Shown: positions 1-6,195 of the stretch, piece after piece
Position numbering within the stretch: the first letter of the stretch is position 1
Layout of the letters: every line of letters begins with the position of its first letter
Source: Halococcaceae archaeon
Lineage (GTDB): Archaea > Halobacteriota > Halobacteria > Halobacteriales > Halalkalicoccaceae
Length of the DNA: 8,632 nt
Direction of reading: 5' to 3'
Assembly (NCBI GenBank): GCA_007129135.1
Contig: SKWB01000013.1
Location: 1 to 8,632 of the forward strand
The notes under the pieces: model-generated
What the model saw: only the letters and a program-made list of their open reading frames with translations
Databases searched by the model: none
What the model was told of the DNA's origin: nothing
Translations under genes and position numbers: made by a program

Positions 1-162
1 ATCGCGGAGAACGCCGACGCCTACTCCCCCGGCGTCCACGACCTCCCGGACGAGCTGGACAGGGAGGTCGCCGAGGTGAAACTCGCCGCGGAGGGCGTCT
101 CGATCGACGCGCTCAGCGACGTTCAGGAGGAGTACATGGGGAGCTGGGACCACGGGACGTAG
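1..162 (+). CDS. ahcY: Adenosylhomocysteinase, C-terminal end (5' truncated by window)
   Basis: This open frame enters from the left edge and ends at TAG 160-162, giving 53 C-terminal residues. The tail (PGVHDLPDELDREVAEVKLA, then VSIDAL, then QEEYMGSWDHGT) matches the conserved end of S-adenosyl-L-homocysteine hydrolase, where a V-x-D-x-P-x-x-x-D segment is followed by an E-V-A-x-x-K-L-x-x-x-G helix. The enzyme reversibly splits S-adenosylhomocysteine to adenosine and homocysteine in the cytosol, using bound NAD, and so clears the product inhibitor of methyltransferases. The protein stops at SWDHGT and lacks the K-x-D-H-Y-R-Y extension that reaches into the neighbouring subunit's NAD site in eukaryotic enzymes; short tails of this kind are known in archaeal and thermophilic members. 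Only the tail is visible, so catalytic residues cannot be checked. Confidence 0.88.
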   Translation: MAENADAYSPGVHDLPDELDREVAEVKLAAEGVSIDALSDVQEEYMGSWDHGT

Positions 163-172
163 TCACGGGCGG

Positions 173-193
173 ACGGCCGGTGACGCCGGCCGT
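173..193 (+). terminator. Hairpin just after ahcY
   Basis: A perfect 8-bp inverted repeat (ACGGCCGG, 5-nt loop TGACG, CCGGCCGT) begins 11 bases after the ahcY stop codon. Its position suits a 3'-UTR hairpin that ends or stabilises the transcript. No T-tract follows, and archaeal termination depends mainly on T-tracts, so the terminator role is only a guess. Confidence 0.35.
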
Positions 194-317
194 ACGTAGA
201 GTTAACACGCGTCAGTGAGTAGTCGGGACGACCGGCGCGGCTCCGTGCGCCGACCGGCGGCGGCCTGGCCGTCGTGGGGACGTCTACCGTCGGTGTGCCG
301 AGGCGCGACCGGGTGAT

Positions 318-321
318 GGAG
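318..321 (+). promoter_or_regulatory. Shine-Dalgarno-like GGAG before the Bat-like gene
   Basis: GGAG ends 8 bases before the ATG at 330, a normal spacing for ribosome binding. No TATA-like element lies about 27 bases upstream of the ATG, so this gene probably has a leader. The only AT-rich spot in the 163-329 gap is GAGTTAAC near 199-206, a weak TATA candidate. No in-frame start lies between codon 1 and Met102, which is inside the PAS domain, so ATG 330 is the practical choice. Confidence 0.45.
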
Positions 322-329
322 ACCGACCG

Positions 330-2414
330 ATGCCCGGCGACCGTGGTGACCGCGCGCGAAGGGGTGATGGGAGCGACGCTTCCGAGGCAGGTGGCGGTCA
401 CCGGGCGGGAGAGGCGTGCTGCGACGGTGGTCTCGACCCCGGGTTCGCCGCCCGGGCGCTCGACGCCGCACCGATCGGGATCATCGTCACCGATCCGTCG
501 CTCGAGGACAACCCGATCGTCTACGCCAACGAGGGGTTCCGGCGGGTGACCGGCTACGGGAACGAGGAGATCCTGGGACGGAACTGTCGGTTCCTCCAGG
601 GCGAGGGGACGGCCCCGGAGCCGGTCTCGGCGATGCGTGCGGCGGTCGAAGCGGCCGAACCCGTGACGGTGGAACTCCGCAACTACCGCCGGGACGGGAG
701 CGCCTTCTGGAACCGTGTCAGCATCACGCCGCTCTTCGACGACGAGGGCGACCTCGCGTACTTCGTCGGCTGTCAGGAGGTCGTCACCGACCGGGTGGAA
801 CGGGAACGGATGCTCTCGGGCCTCCACGCGGCGGTCCCCTCGCTCATGCGTGCGGAGTCGGTCCGTGCCGTGGGCGAACTCGCGACGCGGACGCCGCTCG
901 ACGTCTCCGGGCTCTCGTTCGCCTGTCTCTACCGGTTCGACGGAGGGTCGGCCACCCTCCGGCCGATCGCCCACGCGGCGACGGGAGGGGAGATCGAGGA
1001 GCCACCGCCCGTCTCGGACCTGGGGGACCCGATCCGACGGACCTACGACGATCGGGATCGGTCGGCGTCGGCCCGAACGCTCCCCCTCGACGGGCCGCTG
1101 GAGGGGGGACTTGCGGCTCCGATCGGCGACCACGGCGTGATCGTCGCGGGCGGCGGGGACGCGCGATCATCGGTCGACCGGGAGTTCGTCGAACTCCTCG
1201 CCAGCGCCGTCGAGGCGTCACTCGACCGGCTCGACCGGGAGGGAGAGCTCGAACGGCGAAACGAACGGCTCGTGACGCTCTCGCGCCTCAACAGGGTCAT
1301 CCGCGGGGTGAACAGGGCGGTCGCCGCCGCGGGGACGCGCGCGGAGATCGAACGGGCGGTCTGTGGGCACCTCGCGGAGACGAGCCCGTTCCGGGCGTCG
1401 TTCGTCGTCTCGACTCCCGATCGGAGCGGCGGGGCCCGGGTCCTCGAGTCGGTCGGGGCCGACGCCCCGACAGCGGGTTCGACTACTACCGACACCCCCT
1501 GGGTCCGGGCGGCCACGAGCGCGATCCGGACGGGTGCGGTCGTGACACGCGATGCCGACGACCGGGCGGTCGGGCCGTTCGCCGCGATCCCGCTTCTCGC
1601 GGGTGAGGCGACCTACGGCGCGCTGGTCGCCTACACGGAGCCCGCCGAAGCGTTCGACGACGAGGCGGTGGGGGTCCTCTCGGAACTCGGCGAGACGATC
1701 GGGCTCTCGATCCGCGCCGTCGAGACGCGCCACAGCCTGCTCGCGGAGACGGCGGCCGAACTCTCGCTCGCCATCGACGGGGACGACTCGGCGCTCGCCG
1801 CCGTCGCCGACCGCCTCGGTCACCCGCTCTCCGTCGAGGGGTTCGTCCCCATCGGTTCAGAGGGGCTGCTCTGTGCGGTTTCGGCGCACGACGACTCGCC
1901 GGACGCGCTCGAGACGATCGCCGAGACCGACGGCTGGGAGCTCCTCACGGGATCCGACGACCGGGGTGTGCTCGCTGCGGACGCCGCCACCTCCTCGTTC
2001 GTCGGGCTCCTGCTCGATCACGGTGTGGTCCCGCACTCGGCGACCGCGGAGGACGGACGGCTCGTCCTCGTCGCCCACGCCCCACCGGAGACGGAACTCA
2101 GGCCGCTCGTCGACGAACTCGGGACGATCTCTCCGAGCGTCGAACTCGTCGGACGGCGGGAGGTCGACCGCCCCGTTCGGAGCGTCCGCCACCGGCAGGA
2201 GACGTTCGTCGAGCGACTCACCGACCGACAGCTGAACGCCCTCCGGGCGGCCTACCTCGCCGGCTACTTCGAGTGGCCGCGCGACACCACGGCCGAGGAG
2301 CTCGCGGGGACGATGGGCGTGAGCTCCTCGACCTTTCACTTCCACCTTCGGCGAGGGTTACAGAAGCTCCTGGGCGAGGCGCTCGAGCCGCCGGAGTGGC
2401 GCGGCTCTAGATAG
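330..2414 (+). CDS. Bat-like transcription regulator with LOV-type PAS, GAF regions and HTH-10
   Basis: Predicted cytosolic sensor-regulator of 694 aa in the bacterio-opsin activator (Bat) family. Residues 1-40 are low-complexity. Residues 44-155 form a PAS domain of the LOV class: NPIVYANEGF at 61-70, GRNCRFLQG at 83-91 with the photoactive-type Cys86, NYRRDGSAFWN at 118-128, and FVGCQ at 145-149 with the flavin-contacting Gln149. Such domains bind FMN and form a cysteinyl-flavin adduct in blue light. Residues about 165-297 and 318-465 look GAF-like, joined by a charged helix (298-316). Residues about 470-615 match the segment that precedes the HTH in Bat proteins. Residues 628-682 are the HTH-10 domain (LTDRQLNALRAAYLAGYF, then TAEELAGTMGVSSSTFHFHL). 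No opsin or carotenoid gene is in the window, so its targets are unknown. It is convergent with the MFS gene. Family assignment is firm; light sensing is inferred from conserved residues. Confidence 0.9.
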   Translation: MPGDRGDRARRGDGSDASEAGGGHRAGEACCDGGLDPGFAARALDAAPIGIIVTDPSLEDNPIVYANEGFRRVTGYGNEEILGRNCRFLQGEGTAPEPVSAMRAAVEAAEPVTVELRNYRRDGSAFWNRVSITPLFDDEGDLAYFVGCQEVVTDRVERERMLSGLHAAVPSLMRAESVRAVGELATRTPLDVSGLSFACLYRFDGGSATLRPIAHAATGGEIEEPPPVSDLGDPIRRTYDDRDRSASARTLPLDGPLEGGLAAPIGDHGVIVAGGGDARSSVDREFVELLASAVEASLDRLDREGELERRNERLVTLSRLNRVIRGVNRAVAAAGTRAEIERAVCGHLAETSPFRASFVVSTPDRSGGARVLESVGADAPTAGSTTTDTPWVRAATSAIRTGAVVTRDADDRAVGPFAAIPLLAGEATYGALVAYTEPAEAFDDEAVGVLSELGETIGLSIRAVETRHSLLAETAAELSLAIDGDDSALAAVADRLGHPLSVEGFVPIGSEGLLCAVSAHDDSPDALETIAETDGWELLTGSDDRGVLAADAATSSFVGLLLDHGVVPHSATAEDGRLVLVAHAPPETELRPLVDELGTISPSVELVGRREVDRPVRSVRHRQETFVERLTDRQLNALRAAYLAGYFEWPRDTTAEELAGTMGVSSSTFHFHLRRGLQKLLGEALEPPEWRGSR

Positions 2415-2552
2415 TTGCATACTACCTTTCTCCCCCTGGAGATCGTTCGGATAGATGGGGAACGCGAACCCGGCGGGCGACCACTACGTGCCTCTGACGG
2501 TTACCCGGCGGCGGAGATCCCTCGATTTCTCGGCGGTGGTCGACACGACCCA
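2415..2552. other. Convergent intergenic spacer
   Basis: This 138-bp stretch lies between the 3' ends of the Bat-like gene (plus) and the MFS gene (minus). It opens with a relatively AT/pyrimidine-rich run (GCATACTACCTTTCTCCCCC, 2418-2437) that could serve as a terminator for the Bat-like gene. No strong hairpin is seen, and no T-tract lies downstream of the MFS stop on the minus strand. A 52-codon plus-strand frame from ATG 2455 has no supporting signal and was not called. Confidence 0.3.
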
Positions 2553-3791
2553 TCAGAGTGATACCCGTGTGGGTGACGGGAGCGTTCGCAGCGACGGATG
2601 GACGAGGACGTAGGTGGCGAGCAGGAGGACGCCGACTCCGAACCCAGCCATACCGGCACGCGGGCCGAACGAGGCGGCGACCGCACCGCCTGCGAGCGAT
2701 CCGATCGGGACCGTCGCGGCGGAGGCCGACCCCATGACGCTGCTGAGGCGGCCGACGTACTCGTTCGGCGGTGCTGACTGGACGACCGCGGCGAGCTGGA
2801 CGTTTATCGCGCCGACCGGGACGAGCGCGAGCGCGACGAGCGGGGCGGTGAGCAGGAGCCGGTCGGCGAGGAGTCCCGCGATCCACACCATACCCGAGAT
2901 CGCACAGCCGACGATCAGAACGACCCCGAGACGGCGATCTGCGAGGAGGGTCGCACCGACCGCACCGACGAGGTTGCCCGCCGCGAACGACGCCATCAGA
3001 ACGCCGTAGCTACCGGCGGCACCCACCGCCGCGAGCGCCGGCGGAACGGCGAGCGAGTCGGCGTAGACCGGGATCGTGGCGATCACCATCCCGGAGGCGA
3101 AGTTGACGACAGCCGCGCCCGCGACGAGCCACAGCAGGACCGTCCCCCGGAGCAGATCGACCCCCTCGTACAGCCGGTCGAGGTACGCGAGTCGGTCGTC
3201 GCTTCGAACCGGTGTCGTCGCCGCAGGAATCGAGAGCGTCGCGAACACGAGAGCCGCGATCGCGAACGTCGCGGCGTCGATCGCGAACAGCACGACCGCG
3301 CCGAGCAGACCGACGAGGACGCCACCGACGCCGTTGGCGACCATGCTCACTCCCTGGTAGGCGATCGAGAACGCGGAGTTGGCGGCGACGAGCGCCTCGT
3401 CGTCGAGGATCCGCGGGAGTGTGGCGGTCTGTGCCGGGTAGACGAACTGGTTGAGCGCCGCGAGCGTCGGCATCACGACCAGCACGACCGTCACCGTGAG
3501 GTGTCCGGCGACGTACGCGAGGGGGACCGCCGAGACGACGACCGCCTGGATCGTCTGGGTTCCGACGAGGGTTCGGCGGATCGACCACCGATCCACGAGC
3601 GGTCCGGCGAGAAACTGCAGCGCCGAGGGAGCCATCGTCAGGAAGCCGGCGAGTCCGGTGACGAAGGGATCGCCGCTCAGCTCGTAGACGAGCCACATCG
3701 CCCCGACGAAGTAGAGGCTGTCGCCGACGTTGGTGACGATCCGGCCGAGTAAGAGCCGCCGGAACGTGCGGCTGTGAAACGCTCTCCGCAT
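2553..3791 (-). CDS. MFS transporter, probable drug/siderophore-type exporter
   Basis: Integral membrane protein of 412 aa, with about twelve hydrophobic helices split by a charged central loop (near residues 195-217, PVRSDDRLAYLDRL...). It looks like the MFS_3 group that includes EntS and macrolide exporters, which use the proton gradient to expel small molecules. Supporting features are the loop 2-3 motif A-like GPLVDRWSIRR (residues 63-73), the family-typical YPAQTATLPRILDDEALVAANSA stretch (from about residue 118), and NVGDSLY in helix 1. The start is uncertain: ATG 3791 was chosen, but an in-frame GTG at 3800 would add three residues, and each has a TATA-like element about 27 bases upstream. 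The gene follows the zinc-ribbon HTH regulator in the same direction after 73 bp, which suggests, but does not prove, local control. The substrate cannot be read from the sequence. Confidence 0.85.
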   Translation of the reverse strand: MRRAFHSRTFRRLLLGRIVTNVGDSLYFVGAMWLVYELSGDPFVTGLAGFLTMAPSALQFLAGPLVDRWSIRRTLVGTQTIQAVVVSAVPLAYVAGHLTVTVVLVVMPTLAALNQFVYPAQTATLPRILDDEALVAANSAFSIAYQGVSMVANGVGGVLVGLLGAVVLFAIDAATFAIAALVFATLSIPAATTPVRSDDRLAYLDRLYEGVDLLRGTVLLWLVAGAAVVNFASGMVIATIPVYADSLAVPPALAAVGAAGSYGVLMASFAAGNLVGAVGATLLADRRLGVVLIVGCAISGMVWIAGLLADRLLLTAPLVALALVPVGAINVQLAAVVQSAPPNEYVGRLSSVMGSASAATVPIGSLAGGAVAASFGPRAGMAGFGVGVLLLATYVLVHPSLRTLPSPTRVSL

Positions 3792-3816
3792 CGACCGCAC
3801 CGACTCCGGGCTCGCA

Positions 3817-3831
3817 GATAAGTGTATTATG
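3817..3831 (-). promoter_or_regulatory. TATA region of the MFS gene
   Basis: On the minus strand this reads CATAATACACTTATC. ATAATA (3825-3830) is centred about 27 bases from the GTG at 3800, and TTATC (3817-3821) about 28 bases from the ATG at 3791, so either could drive a leaderless transcript. This stretch is distinctly AT-rich against its surroundings. A dedicated promoter here means the MFS gene need not rely on read-through from the upstream regulator gene. Confidence 0.55.
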
Positions 3832-3871
3832 AACGATATTTCTGTTCGACGGAGAACAGAACGGGCGTTCT
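3831..3871. promoter_or_regulatory. Cluster of GAAC/GTTC half-sites, candidate operator
   Basis: Five GAAC or GTTC half-sites fall in 41 bases, starting at 3831, 3844, 3854, 3859 and 3867. They form a perfect 8-bp inverted repeat (TTCTGTTC, 6-nt spacer GACGGA, GAACAGAA; 3840-3861) and an overlapping perfect 6-bp one (AGAACG, GG, CGTTCT; 3858-3871). The block sits immediately upstream of the MFS TATA box and ends 2 bases past the stop codon of the HTH gene. A dimeric regulator binding here could control the MFS promoter. A hairpin terminating the HTH transcript is the alternative, but no T-tract follows on the minus strand. Confidence 0.55.
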
Positions 3872-3873
3872 AT

Positions 3874-4758
3874 TCACCCCTTGTCAGAACGGTCGGTCGC
3901 GACTACGTCGAGCGAGCGGTCGACGGTGAGCGTGAGACGGGCGTCGTCGACGGCGTACGTGACGGCCGCCCCGAACGGTTCCTCGCTCGTGACCCGCGAG
4001 CGACCCTCCTCGACGACACTGAAGCGCCAGATCGGGACGGTCTCGGTGTCGACGCCGTGGTCGCGGTGGAACGCGACGACCGCCGGCGTGGCGAACAGCG
4101 CGCTCCCCAGATCCATCGTGAACGTGCTGTGACAGCGCTCGCAGTCGTACTCTGCCGCGGCAATCTCCGGGACCTCCCCGTCGGCGTCGTCGAACACCTC
4201 CCGTGCGGGACGGACCGTCGGCCGAACCGGCCCCTCACAGTAGTGACAGAAACCGTTGCGGACGCGGTGGACGACGGTTCGCGTGTATCGCTCGGCGACG
4301 TGCGGGAGTTCGTCGGGTTCGTAGCCGGCGAACACGCCTGCGGCGACGGGGTAAGTGCTGTGCAGATTACAGGGTCCACAGAACACGTCGGCGTTCTCGT
4401 CCTCGTATCGAAACGTCAATGGCTCCCCACAGGACGGACACGGGTGGTCGACCGGGACCGGGTCGATCGCTCCCGTCTTCGTGAACGAGCCCGCGATGAG
4501 CGAACCGACGACGTGCCGGCCGGCTGGTCGGAGTTCGTAGCCCCTCTCGGTCTTCCGCACGAACCGGGAACGGAGCTTCTGGAGGTGGTAGTTGAACTGC
4601 CCCGGATCACGAACGCCCGTGGCGTCGCGAAGCCCCGAGAACGTCGCTTCTCCCGTCGTCTCCCAGAGCGCCCGGAGGATGGCGATCCGCGTTTCGTCGG
4701 CGAGGATCGAGAACGCCGCCTCGGGTTCGAGCGCCTCGACGATACGCTCATCTGCCAT
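3874..4758 (-). CDS. ArsR-like winged-HTH regulator with two four-cysteine zinc motifs
   Basis: Predicted DNA-binding protein of 294 aa. Residues 12-85 form a winged helix of the ArsR-like haloarchaeal type: AFSILADETRIAILRALWE, then GLRDATGVRDPGQFNYHLQK as the recognition region, and a wing ending in YELRPAGRHVV. Two cysteine quartets follow: CPSC (107/110) with CGPC (127/130), and CHYC (171/174) with CERC (206/209). Both look like zinc ribbons. The C-terminal 80 residues contain beta-rich segments with no recognised motif. This architecture recurs in haloarchaea as uncharacterised regulators. ATG 4758 is supported by a TATA-like element about 27 bases upstream. The MFS gene lies downstream in the same direction. 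Whether the second half senses metal, redox state or another ligand, or only provides structure, cannot be told. Confidence 0.82.
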   Translation of the reverse strand: MADERIVEALEPEAAFSILADETRIAILRALWETTGEATFSGLRDATGVRDPGQFNYHLQKLRSRFVRKTERGYELRPAGRHVVGSLIAGSFTKTGAIDPVPVDHPCPSCGEPLTFRYEDENADVFCGPCNLHSTYPVAAGVFAGYEPDELPHVAERYTRTVVHRVRNGFCHYCEGPVRPTVRPAREVFDDADGEVPEIAAAEYDCERCHSTFTMDLGSALFATPAVVAFHRDHGVDTETVPIWRFSVVEEGRSRVTSEEPFGAAVTYAVDDARLTLTVDRSLDVVATDRSDKG

Positions 4759-4781
4759 AACGGAGACACTCGGACGAGAAG

Positions 4782-4788
4782 CATATAC
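4782..4788 (-). promoter_or_regulatory. TATA box of the zinc-ribbon HTH gene
   Basis: The minus strand reads GTATATG, centred about 27 bases upstream of the ATG at 4758. This is the spacing expected of a leaderless haloarchaeal transcript, and no Shine-Dalgarno sequence is seen. Confidence 0.6.
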
Positions 4789-4823
4789 GGTCGGATCTCC
4801 TCCGGGGGACGAACCCGTATTCC

Positions 4824-4839
4824 GACGCCTTTTAGCGTC
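4824..4839 (+). promoter_or_regulatory. TATA box of hjc inside a small inverted repeat
   Basis: CTTTTA (4829-4834) is centred about 29 bases before the ATG of hjc, fitting a leaderless transcript. It is exactly flanked by GACGC (4824-4828) and GCGTC (4835-4839), a perfect 5-bp inverted repeat, so a protein bound to the arms would cover the TATA box. The repeat is short and could be chance. Confidence 0.5.
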
Positions 4840-4860
4840 AGGTAGCGAACCGACGACCGA

Positions 4861-5280
4861 ATGGCCAACAGGAAGGGCGACCGCCGGGAACGCGAACTCG
4901 TCAACATGCTCGACGAGGCCGGCTTCGCGGTGATGCGTGCGCCCGCGAGCGGGAGCGCCACCACGAGGGAGCTACCCGACGTCCTCGCCGGGGACGGCGA
5001 GACGTTCTATGCGATCGAGGCGAAAGCGAGCGCCGGGAACCCGATCTACCTCACCGGCGAGGAGGTCGAGGCGCTCGTCTACTTCGCGCGGAACTTCGGC
5101 GCGAAGGCGCGCATCGCCGTCCGCTTCGACCGCGAGGACTGGTACTTCTTCCACCCCGGCGACCTCTACCGGACCGACGGGGGGAACTACCGGGTGAAGA
5201 AGGAGACGGCGCTCGCGGAGGGTGTCGACTTCGACGAGCTAGTGGGGAAGTCGACGCAGACACGACTCGGCGAGGACTGA
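4861..5280 (+). CDS. hjc: Archaeal Holliday junction resolvase Hjc
   Basis: Dimeric structure-specific endonuclease of 139 aa that cuts four-way DNA junctions in recombination and in rescue of stalled forks. The archaeal Hjc/nuclease fold signature is complete. Residues 3-15 ([13 protein letters not shown]) carry the metal-binding Glu12. [19 protein letters not shown] (26-44) carries the flexible-loop serines (Ser30/Ser32) and catalytic Asp40. AIEAKAS (51-57) supplies the E-x-K pair Glu53 and Lys55. The length is normal for the family. The start at 4861 is backed by a TATA box about 29 bases upstream and by the conserved N-terminal GDRRERELV. It diverges from the HTH regulator and converges with the SWIM gene. 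Archaeal Hjc is known to interact with PCNA, whose gene is about 3 kb away, so the replication/recombination context is coherent. Confidence 0.95.
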   Translation: MANRKGDRRERELVNMLDEAGFAVMRAPASGSATTRELPDVLAGDGETFYAIEAKASAGNPIYLTGEEVEALVYFARNFGAKARIAVRFDREDWYFFHPGDLYRTDGGNYRVKKETALAEGVDFDELVGKSTQTRLGED

Positions 5281-5325
5281 TACAGGGTACCGAGCCGTCG
5301 CGGCCCCGGCGACCGGTCGCCCGCT

Positions 5326-5421
5326 CGGACGATCGTCGACGGACAGACCGTCGTCCGTATCGGACCCGCCGTCCGCATCGGACCCACCGTCGATATCAGA
5401 CACGCCGTCCGTATCAGGCCT
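5326..5421. repeat. Tandem 18-bp palindromic repeats between hjc and the SWIM gene
   Basis: Four degenerate 18-bp units follow one another at 5350-5367, 5368-5385, 5386-5403 and 5404-5421; the last overlaps the 3' end of the SWIM gene. Units 1 and 2 each hold a perfect palindromic core, GTCCG-TAT-CGGAC and GTCCG-CAT-CGGAC, while units 3 and 4 are decayed versions. Just upstream, CGGACGA (5326-5332) pairs with TCGTCCG (5351-5357), and GACGG (5338-5342) with CCGTC (5348-5352), so the block can fold into several alternative hairpins. It lies between two convergent genes, which suits a termination or transcript-end role. On the minus strand the units also read as an acidic hexapeptide repeat. Confidence 0.65.
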
Positions 5422-6055
5422 CGACGGGCTCGAGCCGCGACTGTGGGAACGAGTAGACGCGAAGCGTTCTCGGCTTCGGGCCCGTCCCCGTCGTCCGCAC
5501 CGACCGAGGGTAGACGGCGCTCACGACCCGGTCGGCCGGGTCGTACTCCACGTTCGTCGGGTAGGCCGCGACGGTGCGTCCGTGGTCGCCGATCCGGACC
5601 TCGTCCGCTCTGCGCGAGGAGGTGGCGACGACGAGCAGTTCGTCCCCCGTCTCCCGGTCCCTGACCGGCGTTCCGGTCCCGAGGGTGTGGCGCTCGCAGT
5701 AGTGTGGAGAGGGGTCGTCGACCGGGACGAAGACCCCCTCCCCGCAGGTGAGACAGGCCCCGTCGACGTGGTGTGGCGGTGCGACCGAGCGTTCGGTGAT
5801 CTCGATGGCGACCCGGCGGATGTGCTTACAGCGCCCGCCCCTGAACCGGTGGTCGGGACAGCTACAGGTCCCCGCCTCGATATCGACGAGGTAGGCGTTG
5901 TCGCTCCCCGTCTCGACGAGGTAGGCGGCGGTGCCGAAGCCCCGGACACGCATCGGTTCCGTCCGTGCACGGCGTGCTCGCTCGTCGGACGCACTGCCCG
6001 CTGGGGTGGGTTCGATCGCGCTCAGTGACGCTGGTGTGTTGCTGGTCTGCGTCAT
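5414..6055 (-). CDS. SWIM zinc-finger protein
   Basis: Predicted cytosolic protein of 213 aa. Residues 1-33 are a disordered, Ser/Thr/Pro-rich start. Residues about 35-85 hold a SWIM zinc finger: AYLVDIEAGTCSCPDH, then CKHIRRVAIEI, with ligands Cys64, Cys66, Cys76 and His78 (C-x-C-x9-C-x-H). SWIM domains bind DNA or protein partners and occur in transposases, MEKK1, Rad51-associated SWS1-type proteins and archaeal hypotheticals. A second metal site is likely from CLTC (101/104) and CERH (Cys120, His123). Residues 128-205 form a beta-rich domain of unknown function. The start at 6055 was preferred over an in-frame one at 6205 because GGAGGT lies 9 bases before it and a TATA box lies about 59 bases before it, inside the longer frame. 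The neighbours hjc, priL and pcn hint at a DNA-repair or replication link, which is inference. Confidence 0.82.
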   Translation of the reverse strand: MTQTSNTPASLSAIEPTPAGSASDERARRARTEPMRVRGFGTAAYLVETGSDNAYLVDIEAGTCSCPDHRFRGGRCKHIRRVAIEITERSVAPPHHVDGACLTCGEGVFVPVDDPSPHYCERHTLGTGTPVRDRETGDELLVVATSSRRADEVRIGDHGRTVAAYPTNVEYDPADRVVSAVYPRSVRTTGTGPKPRTLRVYSFPQSRLEPVEA

Positions 6056-6064
6056 GGTTTGGTT

Positions 6065-6070
6065 ACCTCC
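6065..6070 (-). promoter_or_regulatory. Strong Shine-Dalgarno of the SWIM gene
   Basis: The minus strand reads GGAGGT, with 9 bases to the ATG at 6055. It is a full anti-16S match in a window where most genes look leaderless, and it decides the start over the longer in-frame alternative at 6205. Confidence 0.7.
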
Positions 6071-6108
6071 GTTTCCACTGCGCCGGTACGGGCGAGCGGT
6101 CACGAATA

Positions 6109-6118
6109 CGTATATACG
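6109..6118 (-). promoter_or_regulatory. Palindromic TATA box of the SWIM gene
   Basis: CGTATATACG is a perfect 10-bp palindrome. Read on the minus strand it would place transcription start near 6088, leaving a leader of about 30 bases that contains the GGAGGT. Because it is symmetric it could also recruit TBP in the other orientation, toward the membrane-protein gene. Confidence 0.55.
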
Positions 6119-6140
6119 AAGGGGCCGAGAGTACCTAAGT

Positions 6141-6195
6141 CTTCCACCGGAAGCGGCGGATTTCGGCGGGGAATCCCCGGGTGAGGCTTCGAAGC
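6141..6195. repeat. Three short palindromes in the divergent SWIM/membrane-gene spacer
   Basis: The stretch between the two promoters holds CTTCC-ACC-GGAAG (6141-6153), CGGGGA-A-TCCCCG (6167-6179) and GCTTCGAAGC (6186-6195). All arms are perfect. The last abuts the TATA-like element of the membrane-protein gene, so it is the best operator candidate. The three are unrelated in sequence, and chance in GC-rich DNA is possible. Confidence 0.35.

Noticed and set aside
123..1133. Long minus-strand open frame opposite the Bat-like gene
   Set aside because: Arg/Pro/Gly-rich translation with no domain, lying across the ahcY end and the well-supported LOV/GAF coding frame; a shadow typical of GC-rich DNA.
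2455..2613. 52-codon plus-strand small ORF in the Bat/MFS spacer
   Set aside because: No Shine-Dalgarno, no TATA at the right distance, Arg-rich composition and overlap with the 3' end of the MFS gene.
3829..4845. 338-codon plus-strand frame over the zinc-ribbon HTH gene
   Set aside because: It is antisense to a gene with a clear winged helix and cysteine quartets, and its own translation shows no recognisable fold.
4759..4860. Autoregulatory operator of the HTH gene matching the MFS half-sites
   Set aside because: Only a lone GAAC is seen in this spacer and no GAAC/GTTC inverted pair, so autoregulation through the same site is not supported.
5350..5421. Tandem repeats as a CRISPR array
   Set aside because: Units are directly adjacent with no spacers, only 18 bp long and degenerate, and there are no cas genes in the window.
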